The notes under the pieces: model-generated
Databases searched by the model: none
The model's input: the letters and a program-made list of their open reading frames with translations, nothing else
Told to the model about the DNA's origin: nothing
Shown: piece by piece, positions 14,364-21,732 of the stretch
How positions within the stretch are numbered: the stretch's first letter is position 1
How the letters are laid out: each line of letters starts with the position of its first letter
Program-made: the position numbers and the translations under genes
Source: Phycisphaera sp.
GTDB taxonomy: Bacteria; Planctomycetota; Phycisphaerae; Phycisphaerales; Phycisphaeraceae
DNA: 23,317 nucleotides
Direction of reading: 5' to 3'
NCBI GenBank assembly: GCA_029287335.1
Contig: JARFRI010000074.1
Location: 1-23,317, forward strand

Positions 14364-15581
14364 ATGGAAACTGTACGACTGGGACTCATCGGCTGCGGCG
14401 GCGCAATGGCCCGCTTTCACGAGACCTATTTCAAAGACGTCCAAGGCCTGACCTACGCGGCCTGTACCGATATGAAGCGGGAAGCCGCAGAAGAGTCGGC
14501 CGAGAAGCATGGCTGCAAGGTCTTCGACTCGGCAGAAGAGATGATCGACTCGGGCGAGGTGGACCTGATCCTGATCGCCACGCCCCACTTCACCCACCCG
14601 ATCTTCGCACAGCGCGCGTTTAGCAAAGGCATCAACGTCATTACCGAGAAGCCCCTGGCCGTGACCGCTCATGATGGCCAAGCCACGATCGACGCGTTCG
14701 AGTCCGCACGCAAGGCCAAGAGCGACCTCATCTTCGCGGGTATGTTCCAGCAGCGCACGTTTGCGACCTGGTCGGCCGTGAAGCGGCTTTGCACCGACGG
14801 CAGCATCGGCGAGATCATGCGCGTCAACTGGACCATCACCGACTGGTTCCGCACGCAGACTTACTACGACGCCGGCGGCTGGCGCGCGACGTGGAAAGGC
14901 GAGGGCGGCGGCGTCCTGCTCAACCAGTGCCCGCACAACCTGGACCTGCTGTGCTGGTTCGTCGGTCAACCCTCGCGCGTCACCGCGCTGGCCGAACTGG
15001 GCAAGTACCACCACATCGAAGTCGAGGACGACGTCACCGCGATCCTGCAATGGCCCAACGGCGCGTCGGGCACGTTCATCACGTCGACCGGCCAGACGCC
15101 GGGCATCAACCGCCTGGAAATCGTCGGTAAGAACGGCACGCTGATCGCCGATCTCATGCCCGGCGACGAAAAGCACACCCTGACCTACTACCGCACGCAC
15201 GAGCCCGTGGACGAGTTCACCAAGAACTGCCCCGAGCGTTTCGCGGAGATTCCCGCAGACAAACTGGTGATGACGCCCGCCGACGGCGACAAACGACCCA
15301 ACCACCAACGCATCGTGCAGAACGTGGTCGATACGGTCCGCTTTGGTAAAGGCCAGGACAACCTGCTCACACCAGCGCCGGAAGGATTATTTGGTTTGGA
15401 GCTTGGCAACGCGATGCTGATGTCGGGCTTGAAGTCGTCACCGGTTGCGTTGCCGATGCCTGCCGAGGGCGAACTGAGCCGCAAGGCCTACGCGGACATG
15501 ATCGTCCACCTGGGCGAGACCTCGACGTTCAAGAAGAACGAGGTCAAGGAAAGCAAAGCGGACATGGGCAGTTCGTTCTGA
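14364..15581 (+). CDS. Gfo/Idh/MocA family NAD(P)-dependent oxidoreductase
   Basis: The protein is 405 residues long. The N-terminal Rossmann fold has the dinucleotide motif GLIGCGGAMARFHE (8-20). The family signature EKPLAVT lies at 95-101 with K96 as the usual catalytic lysine. The C-terminal alpha/beta domain contains GGWRATWKGEGGGVLLNQCP followed by HNLDLL, with H191 and D194 in the positions of the family's active-site histidine and aspartate. Members oxidise or reduce sugars, inositols and related polyols, and planctomycetes encode many paralogues, so the substrate cannot be named. No signal peptide is present, so it is cytoplasmic. The start codon follows the 25-bp inverted repeat by 25 bases and has no clear Shine-Dalgarno site. 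The next gene is convergent. Confidence 0.92.
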   Translation: METVRLGLIGCGGAMARFHETYFKDVQGLTYAACTDMKREAAEESAEKHGCKVFDSAEEMIDSGEVDLILIATPHFTHPIFAQRAFSKGINVITEKPLAVTAHDGQATIDAFESARKAKSDLIFAGMFQQRTFATWSAVKRLCTDGSIGEIMRVNWTITDWFRTQTYYDAGGWRATWKGEGGGVLLNQCPHNLDLLCWFVGQPSRVTALAELGKYHHIEVEDDVTAILQWPNGASGTFITSTGQTPGINRLEIVGKNGTLIADLMPGDEKHTLTYYRTHEPVDEFTKNCPERFAEIPADKLVMTPADGDKRPNHQRIVQNVVDTVRFGKGQDNLLTPAPEGLFGLELGNAMLMSGLKSSPVALPMPAEGELSRKAYADMIVHLGETSTFKKNEVKESKADMGSSF

Positions 15582-15597
15582 TATTTAAGATATAGCG

Positions 15598-15632
15598 ATT
15601 GATTTATCAATGAAGCGCCGCGATTCATCGCG
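15598..15632. terminator. Small palindromes in the convergent gap (possible bidirectional terminator)
   Basis: ATTGAT/ATCAAT (15598-15603 / 15606-15611) and CGCGAT/ATCGCG (15619-15624 / 15627-15632) are two 6-bp palindromes with two-base centres in the 78-base gap between convergent genes. The word GCGATTCAT recurs near 15650. No U tract is adjacent. A terminator role is suggested only by location. Confidence 0.25.
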
Positions 15633-15659
15633 CAACACAGCAACCCGCGGCGATTCATG

Positions 15660-16208
15660 TCACGCGGTGACCACTTCGTCCATTAACGCATCATGCGCTT
15701 CGCAAGGCAGCTCATCGGCCATTTGTTCATTGAAACAAACCCCGACTTTGTACGTCGCCGGGTGCTGGGCGAGGTAGCGGTCGTAGTAGCCCCCGCCCTG
15801 GCCCAGACGCTGCCCGGTGCGTGTGAATGCCAGCCCCGGCACGATCGTCACGTCCGGCGTCTCTTCAAAAGGCTCGTGCGTCGTCGGCTCGGGGATCCCA
15901 AACCGCCCGGGAGCAAAGTCATCCAGCCCACGGATCACCACCGGCTGCATCACGCCAGGCTCCGCCAACACCCGTGGCACCGCAACCACCTTGCCCGCCG
16001 CTAGCAGCACCGCGATCAACTCATGCGTCCGCACCTCGCTCCCGCTAGAGACGTAGATAAAAACACTGCCCGCGTGTTGGATGTGCTCGATCGACAGGGC
16101 CAGCCGTTGTAGCTCAGCAGACCGATCAACAAGCTGCGTGGCCGGGATGGCGTCGCGCAGGATGCGGTAGTGCTTACGAAGCGCGGTCTTATCCATCGAC
16201 TCGGGCAT
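15660..16208 (-). CDS. 5-formyltetrahydrofolate cyclo-ligase family protein
   Basis: The enzyme converts 5-formyl-THF to 5,10-methenyl-THF using ATP, recycling a folate storage or inhibitory form in the cytosol. The 182-residue length is normal. An N-terminal basic helix (KTALRKHYRILRDA) is followed by SGSEVRTHELI (55-65), GRFGIPEP (101-108) and the signature GQRLGQGGGYYDRYLA (132-147), which holds the ATP-phosphate loop and the YYDRY element. These features match YgfA/MTHFS. Residue R60 sits where many homologues read EVDT or EVxT. An alternative start is M5 (16196). The gene begins two bases after the yhhQ stop, so the two are almost certainly translated from one mRNA. Confidence 0.92.
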   Translation of the reverse strand: MPESMDKTALRKHYRILRDAIPATQLVDRSAELQRLALSIEHIQHAGSVFIYVSSGSEVRTHELIAVLLAAGKVVAVPRVLAEPGVMQPVVIRGLDDFAPGRFGIPEPTTHEPFEETPDVTIVPGLAFTRTGQRLGQGGGYYDRYLAQHPATYKVGVCFNEQMADELPCEAHDALMDEVVTA

Positions 16209-16210
16209 GA

Positions 16211-17014
16211 CTAATCCTGATGGGCATATAACGATAACTCTTCCACATCCGCTTCGTGCTCAGCGTTTGGATCGATTCGCAAGTAATTCTTTAACAGCGC
16301 GACCGCCACATAAATCACCGGCGTGTCCAACGCGGCCACCGCAAACTTAAACGCATAACCCGTCAAGATCAGCGTGATCAACAGGCTGGGCACATGCGTA
16401 TCCGCGTCGATCATCTCCTTGAGACCGCCGACCTGGTACGTGATCAGAATCACCGCGACCGTATCGACGACCTGACTGATCATCGTCGAGCCGTTGTTGC
16501 GTATCCAGAGGTGCCTACCCTTGGTCAGGCGTTTCCAGAAGTGGAACAGATGAACATCGACGAACTGGGCCGCGAGGTAAGCGAGCATCGAAGCGGTCAC
16601 GGCCCCAAACGCCAGCGTTCGGATTTCAAAAAACGCAGGCGACTCGGTGCCCGGCAACACGCCAGCGATCCATAGGATGAACATGACCCAGAGGTTGAGG
16701 ATCAGCCCGACCCAGACGACAAAGTTGGCTCGGCGGCGGCCATAGAACTCGGAGATCAAGTCTGTACAGAGGAACGTCAGCGGATAGGGCAGAACGCCGA
16801 CTGCCAATGCGAAACTGATCTTCCCCCACGTGCCCCACTGCCAACCCGCTTCGCCGCCCATACTCGCGAGCACGATAAAACGGCTGATGCCCAGGATATT
16901 GAGCATTGCCAGCGTGCCGAGGAACAGGCCAGCCATCACGAGGAACACGCGCTCACGTCGGCGGTGCAACACGGCGGCGGGGACGGGTTTAAGGCCATCA
17001 AACGCGCTAGACAT
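16211..17014 (-). CDS. yhhQ: YhhQ-type queuosine precursor transporter
   Basis: This inner-membrane protein of about 267 residues has six or seven hydrophobic helices and belongs to the COG1738/YhhQ family, which imports 7-deazaguanine precursors (preQ0/preQ1) for queuosine tRNA modification. Family signatures are visible: LTFLCTDLISEFYGRRRANF, AYLAAQFVDVHLFHFWKRLT and HLWIRNNGSTMISQVVDTVA. The C-terminal tail is acidic. The ATG at 17014 is favoured because the in-frame ATG at 17032 falls inside a hairpin arm and adds only six residues. Neither has a clear Shine-Dalgarno site. It lies two bases upstream of the folate cyclo-ligase gene. No queuosine biosynthesis genes are visible here, so salvage is suggested but not proven. 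Confidence 0.93.
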   Translation of the reverse strand: MSSAFDGLKPVPAAVLHRRRERVFLVMAGLFLGTLAMLNILGISRFIVLASMGGEAGWQWGTWGKISFALAVGVLPYPLTFLCTDLISEFYGRRRANFVVWVGLILNLWVMFILWIAGVLPGTESPAFFEIRTLAFGAVTASMLAYLAAQFVDVHLFHFWKRLTKGRHLWIRNNGSTMISQVVDTVAVILITYQVGGLKEMIDADTHVPSLLITLILTGYAFKFAVAALDTPVIYVAVALLKNYLRIDPNAEHEADVEELSLYAHQD

Positions 17015-17029
17015 GCACGCAGTGTAGGG

Positions 17030-17060
17030 CATCTGATTCCGTCTGATATGGGTTCAGATG
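17030..17060 (-). promoter_or_regulatory. Two mutually exclusive hairpins at the yhhQ start
   Basis: On the minus strand CATCTGA (17060-17054) can pair with TCAGATG (17036-17030) as a 7-bp stem with a 17-base loop, or its TCTGA part can pair with the nearer TCAGA (17046-17042) with a 7-base loop. The two folds share one strand and exclude each other. The distal stem includes the alternative start codon ATG at 17032 and ends 15 bases before the ATG at 17014. It is a candidate translational control element. It does not match the preQ1 riboswitch consensus that I know. Confidence 0.35.
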
Positions 17061-17093
17061 TTGCTTTGTCGCATCATCCGACACGACCGGTGG

Positions 17094-17120
17094 ATCAAGG
17101 TATTACGTAAACGCCTTGAT
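17094..17120. promoter_or_regulatory. Inverted repeat upstream of yhhQ, possible operator
   Basis: ATCAAGG (17094-17100) and CCTTGAT (17114-17120) flank a 13-base centre that itself contains the palindrome TTACGTAA (17103-17110). The two symmetry axes differ by only half a base. It lies 80 bases upstream of the yhhQ ATG. Nested symmetry of this size is typical of operators for dimeric repressors, but no regulator gene is adjacent, and chance is possible. Confidence 0.35.
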
Positions 17121-17567
17121 TTAAACGCGCTACGAATCGTTTGGGCATTGAGCCAGTTCTGTGGCTGACTTGCTGCATGCGAGTCGTCGCCAGCGGCAAC
17201 CTGACCGTCGAACTGATCCGCGCCCAGCGTTTCGATGTCGCCTGCCAAAATCACGTGGTCCGACATGACCAGGTAAACCAGGCTTGCAACAGCCACGCTC
17301 AACACGAACTAACGCAGCGGTGCGATCGCGTGGAGCTGAGTCCGCAGACGCTGGCCAGTGACCCATGGGCGGTTGATACCGTACGTGCCGACGCGACGCC
17401 TAGGCCGGTGGTTGAAACAGATCAAACAAACCTGCCCGACGAACTGCCCGTTGAGCCTAAGCGGCTTTCACCAGTGGTTGGCTCGCCAGCCTTGGCGGGG
17501 CTTGGTGCGGCGTGGGTTGTGCCGGGCACATTGTTAGATGTGGTGGCCTGAGCTATCTTCCCAAGGT

Positions 17568-18191
17568 ATGCCACCGCCCCACCGACGAACACCCGCTCAG
17601 CGCATCAGCCGACATCGACGAACACGCATACGCGTCGATCCGATTCGGCTTGGCCGATCGCTGAAGCAGCGTAAAGCGCTTTCGCTGGCGATCGCACTGG
17701 TCATCATCATCGCGATCGCGTTATTGGACCGCGGCGCAGGCCTGCTGCCTGTGGCCGACGATTGGCACCGGTATCACGGCCAAACCTTTGAAGTCCTGCG
17801 CGTCGTGGATGGCGACACACTGGTCCTGGGTGTCGCCGACGGGCAAGACGCGACCACTCGGGTCCGGCTCTGGGGCGTCAACACCGCTGAGATGCACGCC
17901 AACGACCCCGACAGGCAGCCCGACCCCTGGGCACAGGAAGCCACCGATTTCTCACGTGACGCGGTCGAGGGCCAGCTTGTGACCATACACCTCCAGGAGC
18001 ACCAGCTCCGCGGCCGATACGGCAGGCTGCTCGCCTACGTCGAGATGGCCCATGGGCAGACCCTGAATGCGGCACTGATCGAGCAGGGGCTATCGAAACA
18101 CGACGAGCGATGGGGGCACGACCGTGCTGAGCATTTCGATGAATTGCAGCAGCAGGCTCGCGAAGGCCGACGAGGGTTATGGGGACCTTAA
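17568..18191 (+). CDS. Membrane-anchored staphylococcal-nuclease-like protein
   Basis: The protein is 207 residues from the ATG at 17568; an upstream ATG at 17538 would add ten residues. Neither start has a good Shine-Dalgarno site. A very basic N terminus (RRTPAQRISRHRRTRIR) precedes one membrane helix (LSLAIALVIIIAIALL, about residues 38-53), so the nuclease domain should face outside the inner membrane. That domain has VVDGDTLVLGV, VRLWGVNTAE, the arginine of GRYGRLLAYV and a C-terminal GLWGP. Compared with S. aureus nuclease, catalytic R35, E43 and R87 are represented (R100, E108, R153), as is D21 (in DGDT). The calcium ligand D40 is replaced by N105. Family members cut DNA and RNA; activity here is uncertain because of the D40 change. 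Confidence 0.88.
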   Translation: MPPPHRRTPAQRISRHRRTRIRVDPIRLGRSLKQRKALSLAIALVIIIAIALLDRGAGLLPVADDWHRYHGQTFEVLRVVDGDTLVLGVADGQDATTRVRLWGVNTAEMHANDPDRQPDPWAQEATDFSRDAVEGQLVTIHLQEHQLRGRYGRLLAYVEMAHGQTLNAALIEQGLSKHDERWGHDRAEHFDELQQQAREGRRGLWGP

Positions 18192-18225
18192 TTTTCGGCT
18201 TTATTCGATGGCGGACGGCTACAAT

Positions 18226-18247
18226 TGACCCTAGACTAAAAGGGTCA
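18226..18247 (+). terminator. Hairpin downstream of the nuclease gene
   Basis: TGACCCT (18226-18232) and AGGGTCA (18241-18247) form a perfect 7-bp stem with an 8-base loop, 34 bases after the nuclease stop codon. The following plus-strand sequence (TTCGACAAGATTTTAAG) has only a weak T-rich stretch. It is a plausible but unproven terminator. A TACAAT box at 18220-18225 directly precedes it. Confidence 0.4.
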
Positions 18248-18309
18248 TTCGACAAGATTTTAAGGGAAGACTTTTGGGTTTTGGCTTTTCATACCGAAGC
18301 AAACGGCCG

Positions 18310-18507
18310 ATGAATGCTAGGCGGCGCGCGATTGCGGAAACCAATGCGTTTCTAAGTATGGCTATGCGAAGCGATGAGTCTATGCCCCGTATCCCCCGCC
18401 GCCGCGTGGATCGAGGCGGGTTTGCCGAGCTTCTTAACCGCCCCAACGCCAGCGGCATCATCGCCTGCTGGTGGGCCAAGGCACTGGACCGGATTCGTGA
18501 CCACTGA
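18310..18507 (+). CDS. Possible small basic protein, unknown function
   Basis: This is a frame of 65 codons starting at the ATG at 18310, with an inner ATG at 18382 giving 41 residues. I do not recognise it. From 18382 on, third codon positions become strongly G/C, like the surrounding genes, and the translation includes FAELLNRPNASGIIACWWAK followed by ALDRIRDH. This composition bias argues that at least the last 41 codons are or were coding. The first part has weaker bias. No Shine-Dalgarno site is visible. Apart from the hairpin at 18226-18247, it is the only possible gene in the 374-base interval between the nuclease and the PH-like membrane protein. It could be a small membrane-proximal or regulatory protein, a gene remnant, or chance. 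Confidence 0.35.
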   Translation: MNARRRAIAETNAFLSMAMRSDESMPRIPRRRVDRGGFAELLNRPNASGIIACWWAKALDRIRDH

Positions 18508-18565
18508 ACACTTCTGATTGACCACGCGACAAATAACTGTAAAAAACAGTCCCCAGGCCTGCACC

Positions 18566-19213
18566 ATGGAAATCAAAGCAACCATCGATAAAGAATCGTT
18601 CGGCTATCGCAACCGGCTCCTACTGATCGCGTTGGGCGCGATGTTGTACGCCGCCTGGTGCCTGTATGACGCGCTCGTCGCCTACCCCGACAAGATCGCG
18701 GCACACGAAGCGTTTAACCGCGTCAAGATGGAGCACCCCGAGGACTGGCGCTCAACCGAATGGCCTAAGGTCGCTGAAGAGAACGGCTGGGACCCCACCA
18801 AAGAACCCGAAGAAAAATCCAAAGGCGATATCACCACGCAATGGCTCCAGTTTGCCATCGTCTTCCCGATCGGGACGTACTGCCTGTTCTCTGTCTTGGT
18901 GTGGTCACGCAAATACATCGGCGTCGACGAGAACACCCTGTACACCAACGGCGGGGTCGAAGTGCCCTTCGATCAGATCACCCGTATCGACGCCGCCCGA
19001 TGGGAAAACAAAGGCATCGCCAGGGTCTACTACGACATCGGCTCGGGCGAGAGCAACGTCCTGATCGACGACTTCAAGTTCGAACGACTGCCCACCGACG
19101 CAATCTTCAGCCGCATCAAAGACGCGGTCGATGACGATCGGATCGAAGGCCTGTCCGATGCAGACGATGCAGACGATGCAGAGGCCTATGAGACCCAACC
19201 GCAAGCCGGCTGA
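18566..19213 (+). CDS. Two-helix membrane protein with bacterial-PH-like domain, unknown function
   Basis: The protein is 215 residues from the ATG at 18566; an ATG at 18518 would add 16 residues that do not look conserved. Helix 1 is LLLIALGAMLYAAWCLYDALV (about 18-38). A loop of about 60 charged residues follows (EHPEDWRSTEWPKVAEENGW), then helix 2, LQFAIVFPIGTYCLFSVLVW (about 93-112). The remainder, KYIGVDENTLYTNGGVEVPF then DQITRIDAARWENKGIARVY, has the strand pattern of a bacterial PH (bPH/YdbT-like) domain on the cytoplasmic side. The acidic tail contains the Asp-Ala repeat at 19157-19183. It ends seven bases from the convergent DUF6288 gene, with no terminator between. The family resembles planctomycete hypothetical proteins, but I cannot name it. 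Confidence 0.8.
   Translation: MEIKATIDKESFGYRNRLLLIALGAMLYAAWCLYDALVAYPDKIAAHEAFNRVKMEHPEDWRSTEWPKVAEENGWDPTKEPEEKSKGDITTQWLQFAIVFPIGTYCLFSVLVWSRKYIGVDENTLYTNGGVEVPFDQITRIDAARWENKGIARVYYDIGSGESNVLIDDFKFERLPTDAIFSRIKDAVDDDRIEGLSDADDADDAEAYETQPQAG
19157..19183 (+). repeat. Three tandem 9-bp repeats (GATGCAGAC) within the coding region
   Basis: Copies lie at 19157-19165, 19166-19174 and 19175-19183, the last ending in G in place of C. They encode DAD-DAD-DAE in the acidic C-terminal tail. The unit is a multiple of three, so slippage would change tail length without shifting the frame. Confidence 0.85.
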
Positions 19214-19220
19214 GCCAACA

Positions 19221-21569
19221 CTACTGATTATTGATCTTGGCGAGCAGCCCTTGGGCCTCTTTCGTCAATCGCCCGGAGATGCCCGGCTCATCCATAAAGC
19301 GTTGAATCAATAAGACAAGCTGCTGCTTGCGTGACGCGGTCGCCTGTGTCGCCCCACTCTTTTCTTCTTCTGCGGTAATCGCGTCGAGTTGCTGGAAGTA
19401 TCGCGAAAGCGTACGGATGTTCTTGTCCTCACCGATCATCTCCATGATCGCCCTGAGCGTGGCCGCGCTAAGGTCTTCCGTGCCATTGAGCCGACGCAAG
19501 TGATCACCGCTGTTCGCCAGCGCTTTGGCGGGCTGGGTGAGCGCGTGTTCAATCATTTCATTATTACGCGTCGTTAAGTGGTCGCGTAGCTTCTGAGCAA
19601 AACGCTCGGCCTCGGCCGCTTGTTCGGTGCCCTTGGCCGACACGCTGTCCAGTGCTGCGAAAATACGGGCATAAGGTGTCGTACCCTCGAGCATCTTGGC
19701 GACTGCCGAACAGTGGTTGAGGACAAAGTCTGAACCGAGAATCTCGGTATATGCCTCTGGCTGATTCGGTTGCTTGGCTTGAGGCGTCGCTTCCGTGTCC
19801 TCGTTCTCACTCGCTGGCGGTACAAAGGTGCTGCTCGCTCCGGTGATCTGTAGCTTGGACTCCTTCACGCTGAGGATCAGCGCCGCGATCGCGCTGGGCA
19901 TGATTCGCGTCGCGTAGACGTGGTCGGTCGAGGCGTAGTCCCGCCCGGGCATCGGCACGAAGCCGCCGTCGTGTGTCTGGCCCATGATGAACCACCACTT
20001 GATGCCGTCCATGTAATGGCGGAAGCCCTTCTGCCCGCCGTGAAACGCGCCGAGCGAGCCCCAGTGCGTGTGCATCAGCGTCGAGGCGTGGCCATCGAAG
20101 ATCGATTCAGGACTGTTGGCACAGGCCTGTCCCATGTGCTGGGCGAGATACTTCCACTCCGGGTGCGCCTTGCTACCGATCGAGTGCGCGATCGCGCCCA
20201 GGCCGCTTCGGCCATAGTGCCCGGTGCGTTTGCCGTTGTGCTGCATAGGCTTGGTCGGATCCTTCTGCGACATGTCGCGGATCAAAACGAGCTGGTTCTG
20301 ATTGGTGATATAGGCACGAACGTTCTTCGATTCTTTCTTGATCCAATCCAGCGGCTTGTATCTCGGATCATTGGGCGTAGGCCAAACGACTTTGAAGTGG
20401 TCGATGCCTTCGAGGCCGCCGAGCAGACGGAACCCGATGCCGCGTTTGTTCTTGACGTTGTCGCGCGAGTCGCCCAGGACTTCAATGACTGCGTGGTCCC
20501 AGCCTTTAAAGCCGTAGCCGATCTCGCCGTTGGAACCAACGGAGGTCAAAAAAGCTTGATGGATCCGCTGATAGCAATCTTCATCAAACTTCAACCCCGC
20601 TTGCTCAAAAATACTCTGCGCGACCATCGCCAAACCGCCGGGCTGTGACATCGAGCCGTACCCCTTGGGTCCGCCCGAGGCAATCCGCCTCGTAATAAAC
20701 GCGTACGGCTTATGCATATACCCGCCGGTGGACCAGTCCTGCCCGTCGCGATACGCCGCAGCCAGCGACTCCATCGCGGGGATCAGGCTCTTGTCTTTGG
20801 TGAGCATGTAGTACTCGCCCATGACGATGCCGTCGTAGCCCCAGCCCCAGGTGGGGAAGCCCCCGCCGTTCTCGGGGTCGTACCGCTTGTCGGCATAGCC
20901 GCTCATCACCTTGCGGATAATCTTGGAGTACCTGTTCTCACCGCTGGCCATCAGCGCGAGGATGGCGGCGCCGTGGGCGTGGGGTCGGCCGAACTTGCCC
21001 TCTCGCTCGTACTCATGAACAAGGAAATCGCACAACTCGATCATCAACTTGTCCGAGCGTTCGCAGTTGTACGGGAACGTCTTGGAGAACTTACCCACGA
21101 CCTTGATCTGGATCTCGACCTTCTTCTCATCCTTCTTCGAGCCTTTGGGCCAGACGATCAATTCAAGTTTGCCATCCTTGCCCTGGGCGTCTTCGATAAG
21201 CTTGGCCATCCCGGTCATCGGCCCGTCCCAGCCGGTGACGGTGCGTCGGCCGAACTGGTGCGGCGTCGTCATGTAATAACCATTGGCACCGACGATGACG
21301 TCCCCCGCCTTAATCTTGCCCGCCGCGGGTGACTTGTCGAAGACAAAGCGGACCGTAAACGCACTCGGGTGCTCGTGCGTGATCTGTGCACGAATGCCCG
21401 TGGGCCCGACGTTCATGAAATAGCCTTCGCCCAGTTTGTCTGCGATCGGCTGGTCGTGGTAGCCCAGCAGTTTCAGGTTCCAGGGGAAGCCGTCAGCCTT
21501 CTCGTAGACCGCCGCGGCAGGTGACGTGACCAAAAGGGTCAACACAAAAAGGAGTAGGCATCGAAACAT
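19221..21569 (-). CDS. Secreted DUF6288-like protein with PDZ domain
   Basis: The protein is 782 residues from the ATG at 21569. This start places a clean signal peptide first (FRCLLLFVLTLLVTSPAAA, cleavage after about residue 20); frames reaching back to 21698 add 43 residues without hydrophobic character. A PDZ-like module follows (about 45-150: GEGYFMNVGPTGIRAQI, then VRFVFDKSPAAGKIKAGDVI and VGANGY). Next comes the region typical of the family, TFPYNCERSDKLM, HAHGAAILALMASGEN, GGGFPTWGWGYDGIVMGEYY and HTHWGSLGAFHGGQKGFRHY, resembling an alpha/alpha-toroid helical fold. The last 200 residues are helical and charged. The function is unknown. The family call is recalled from motifs. The gene lies 163 bases after the SGNH-like gene on the same strand and may have its own promoter. 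Confidence 0.82.
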   Translation of the reverse strand: MFRCLLLFVLTLLVTSPAAAVYEKADGFPWNLKLLGYHDQPIADKLGEGYFMNVGPTGIRAQITHEHPSAFTVRFVFDKSPAAGKIKAGDVIVGANGYYMTTPHQFGRRTVTGWDGPMTGMAKLIEDAQGKDGKLELIVWPKGSKKDEKKVEIQIKVVGKFSKTFPYNCERSDKLMIELCDFLVHEYEREGKFGRPHAHGAAILALMASGENRYSKIIRKVMSGYADKRYDPENGGGFPTWGWGYDGIVMGEYYMLTKDKSLIPAMESLAAAYRDGQDWSTGGYMHKPYAFITRRIASGGPKGYGSMSQPGGLAMVAQSIFEQAGLKFDEDCYQRIHQAFLTSVGSNGEIGYGFKGWDHAVIEVLGDSRDNVKNKRGIGFRLLGGLEGIDHFKVVWPTPNDPRYKPLDWIKKESKNVRAYITNQNQLVLIRDMSQKDPTKPMQHNGKRTGHYGRSGLGAIAHSIGSKAHPEWKYLAQHMGQACANSPESIFDGHASTLMHTHWGSLGAFHGGQKGFRHYMDGIKWWFIMGQTHDGGFVPMPGRDYASTDHVYATRIMPSAIAALILSVKESKLQITGASSTFVPPASENEDTEATPQAKQPNQPEAYTEILGSDFVLNHCSAVAKMLEGTTPYARIFAALDSVSAKGTEQAAEAERFAQKLRDHLTTRNNEMIEHALTQPAKALANSGDHLRRLNGTEDLSAATLRAIMEMIGEDKNIRTLSRYFQQLDAITAEEEKSGATQATASRKQQLVLLIQRFMDEPGISGRLTKEAQGLLAKINNQ

Positions 21570-21732
21570 CGGATGTTCTCGCAGAGTGGAGTAGGCGGGG
21601 GTGCTGCTTGGCATCTTCACCAAGCGCACTACGCCATCATAGCTGTGGTGCAGTGCCCCCCGCAATACATCGAACCAACGAATCAGCCCGTTAGACAAAC
21701 CTTCGGCAGGCCGATTATCGGTAGAAGGCCAC

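Larger units (their letters stand above)
17015..17567. other. Spacer of about 0.5 kb without a convincing gene
   Basis: This stretch lies between the divergent yhhQ and nuclease genes. It holds the hairpin pair at 17030-17060 and the inverted repeat at 17094-17120. Beyond these there are only open frames of doubtful quality: a minus-strand GTG frame 17054-17305 that starts with a hydrophobic segment (LSVAVASLVYLV) but ends in composition unlike a protein, and a plus-strand frame 17141-17551 rich in mixed residues. Neither has a Shine-Dalgarno site or a recognisable motif. It may contain a decayed gene. No RNA gene was recognised. Confidence 0.5.

Noticed and set aside
14334..15308. Long open frame of 324 codons on the minus strand opposite the oxidoreductase gene
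   Set aside because: It lies entirely antisense to a clearly conserved Gfo/Idh/MocA gene, has no recognisable motif, and arises from high third-position GC on the real strand.
17015..17120. preQ1 riboswitch in the yhhQ leader
   Set aside because: The hairpin pair was examined for the preQ1-I A-rich tail and loop motifs and they are absent; only a generic alternative-fold candidate is reported.
17054..17305. Minus-strand GTG frame with a hydrophobic N terminus, possibly a small secreted protein
   Set aside because: No Shine-Dalgarno site, an in-frame stop two codons upstream, and an improbable Arg/Ser-rich end; it cannot be supported as a gene.
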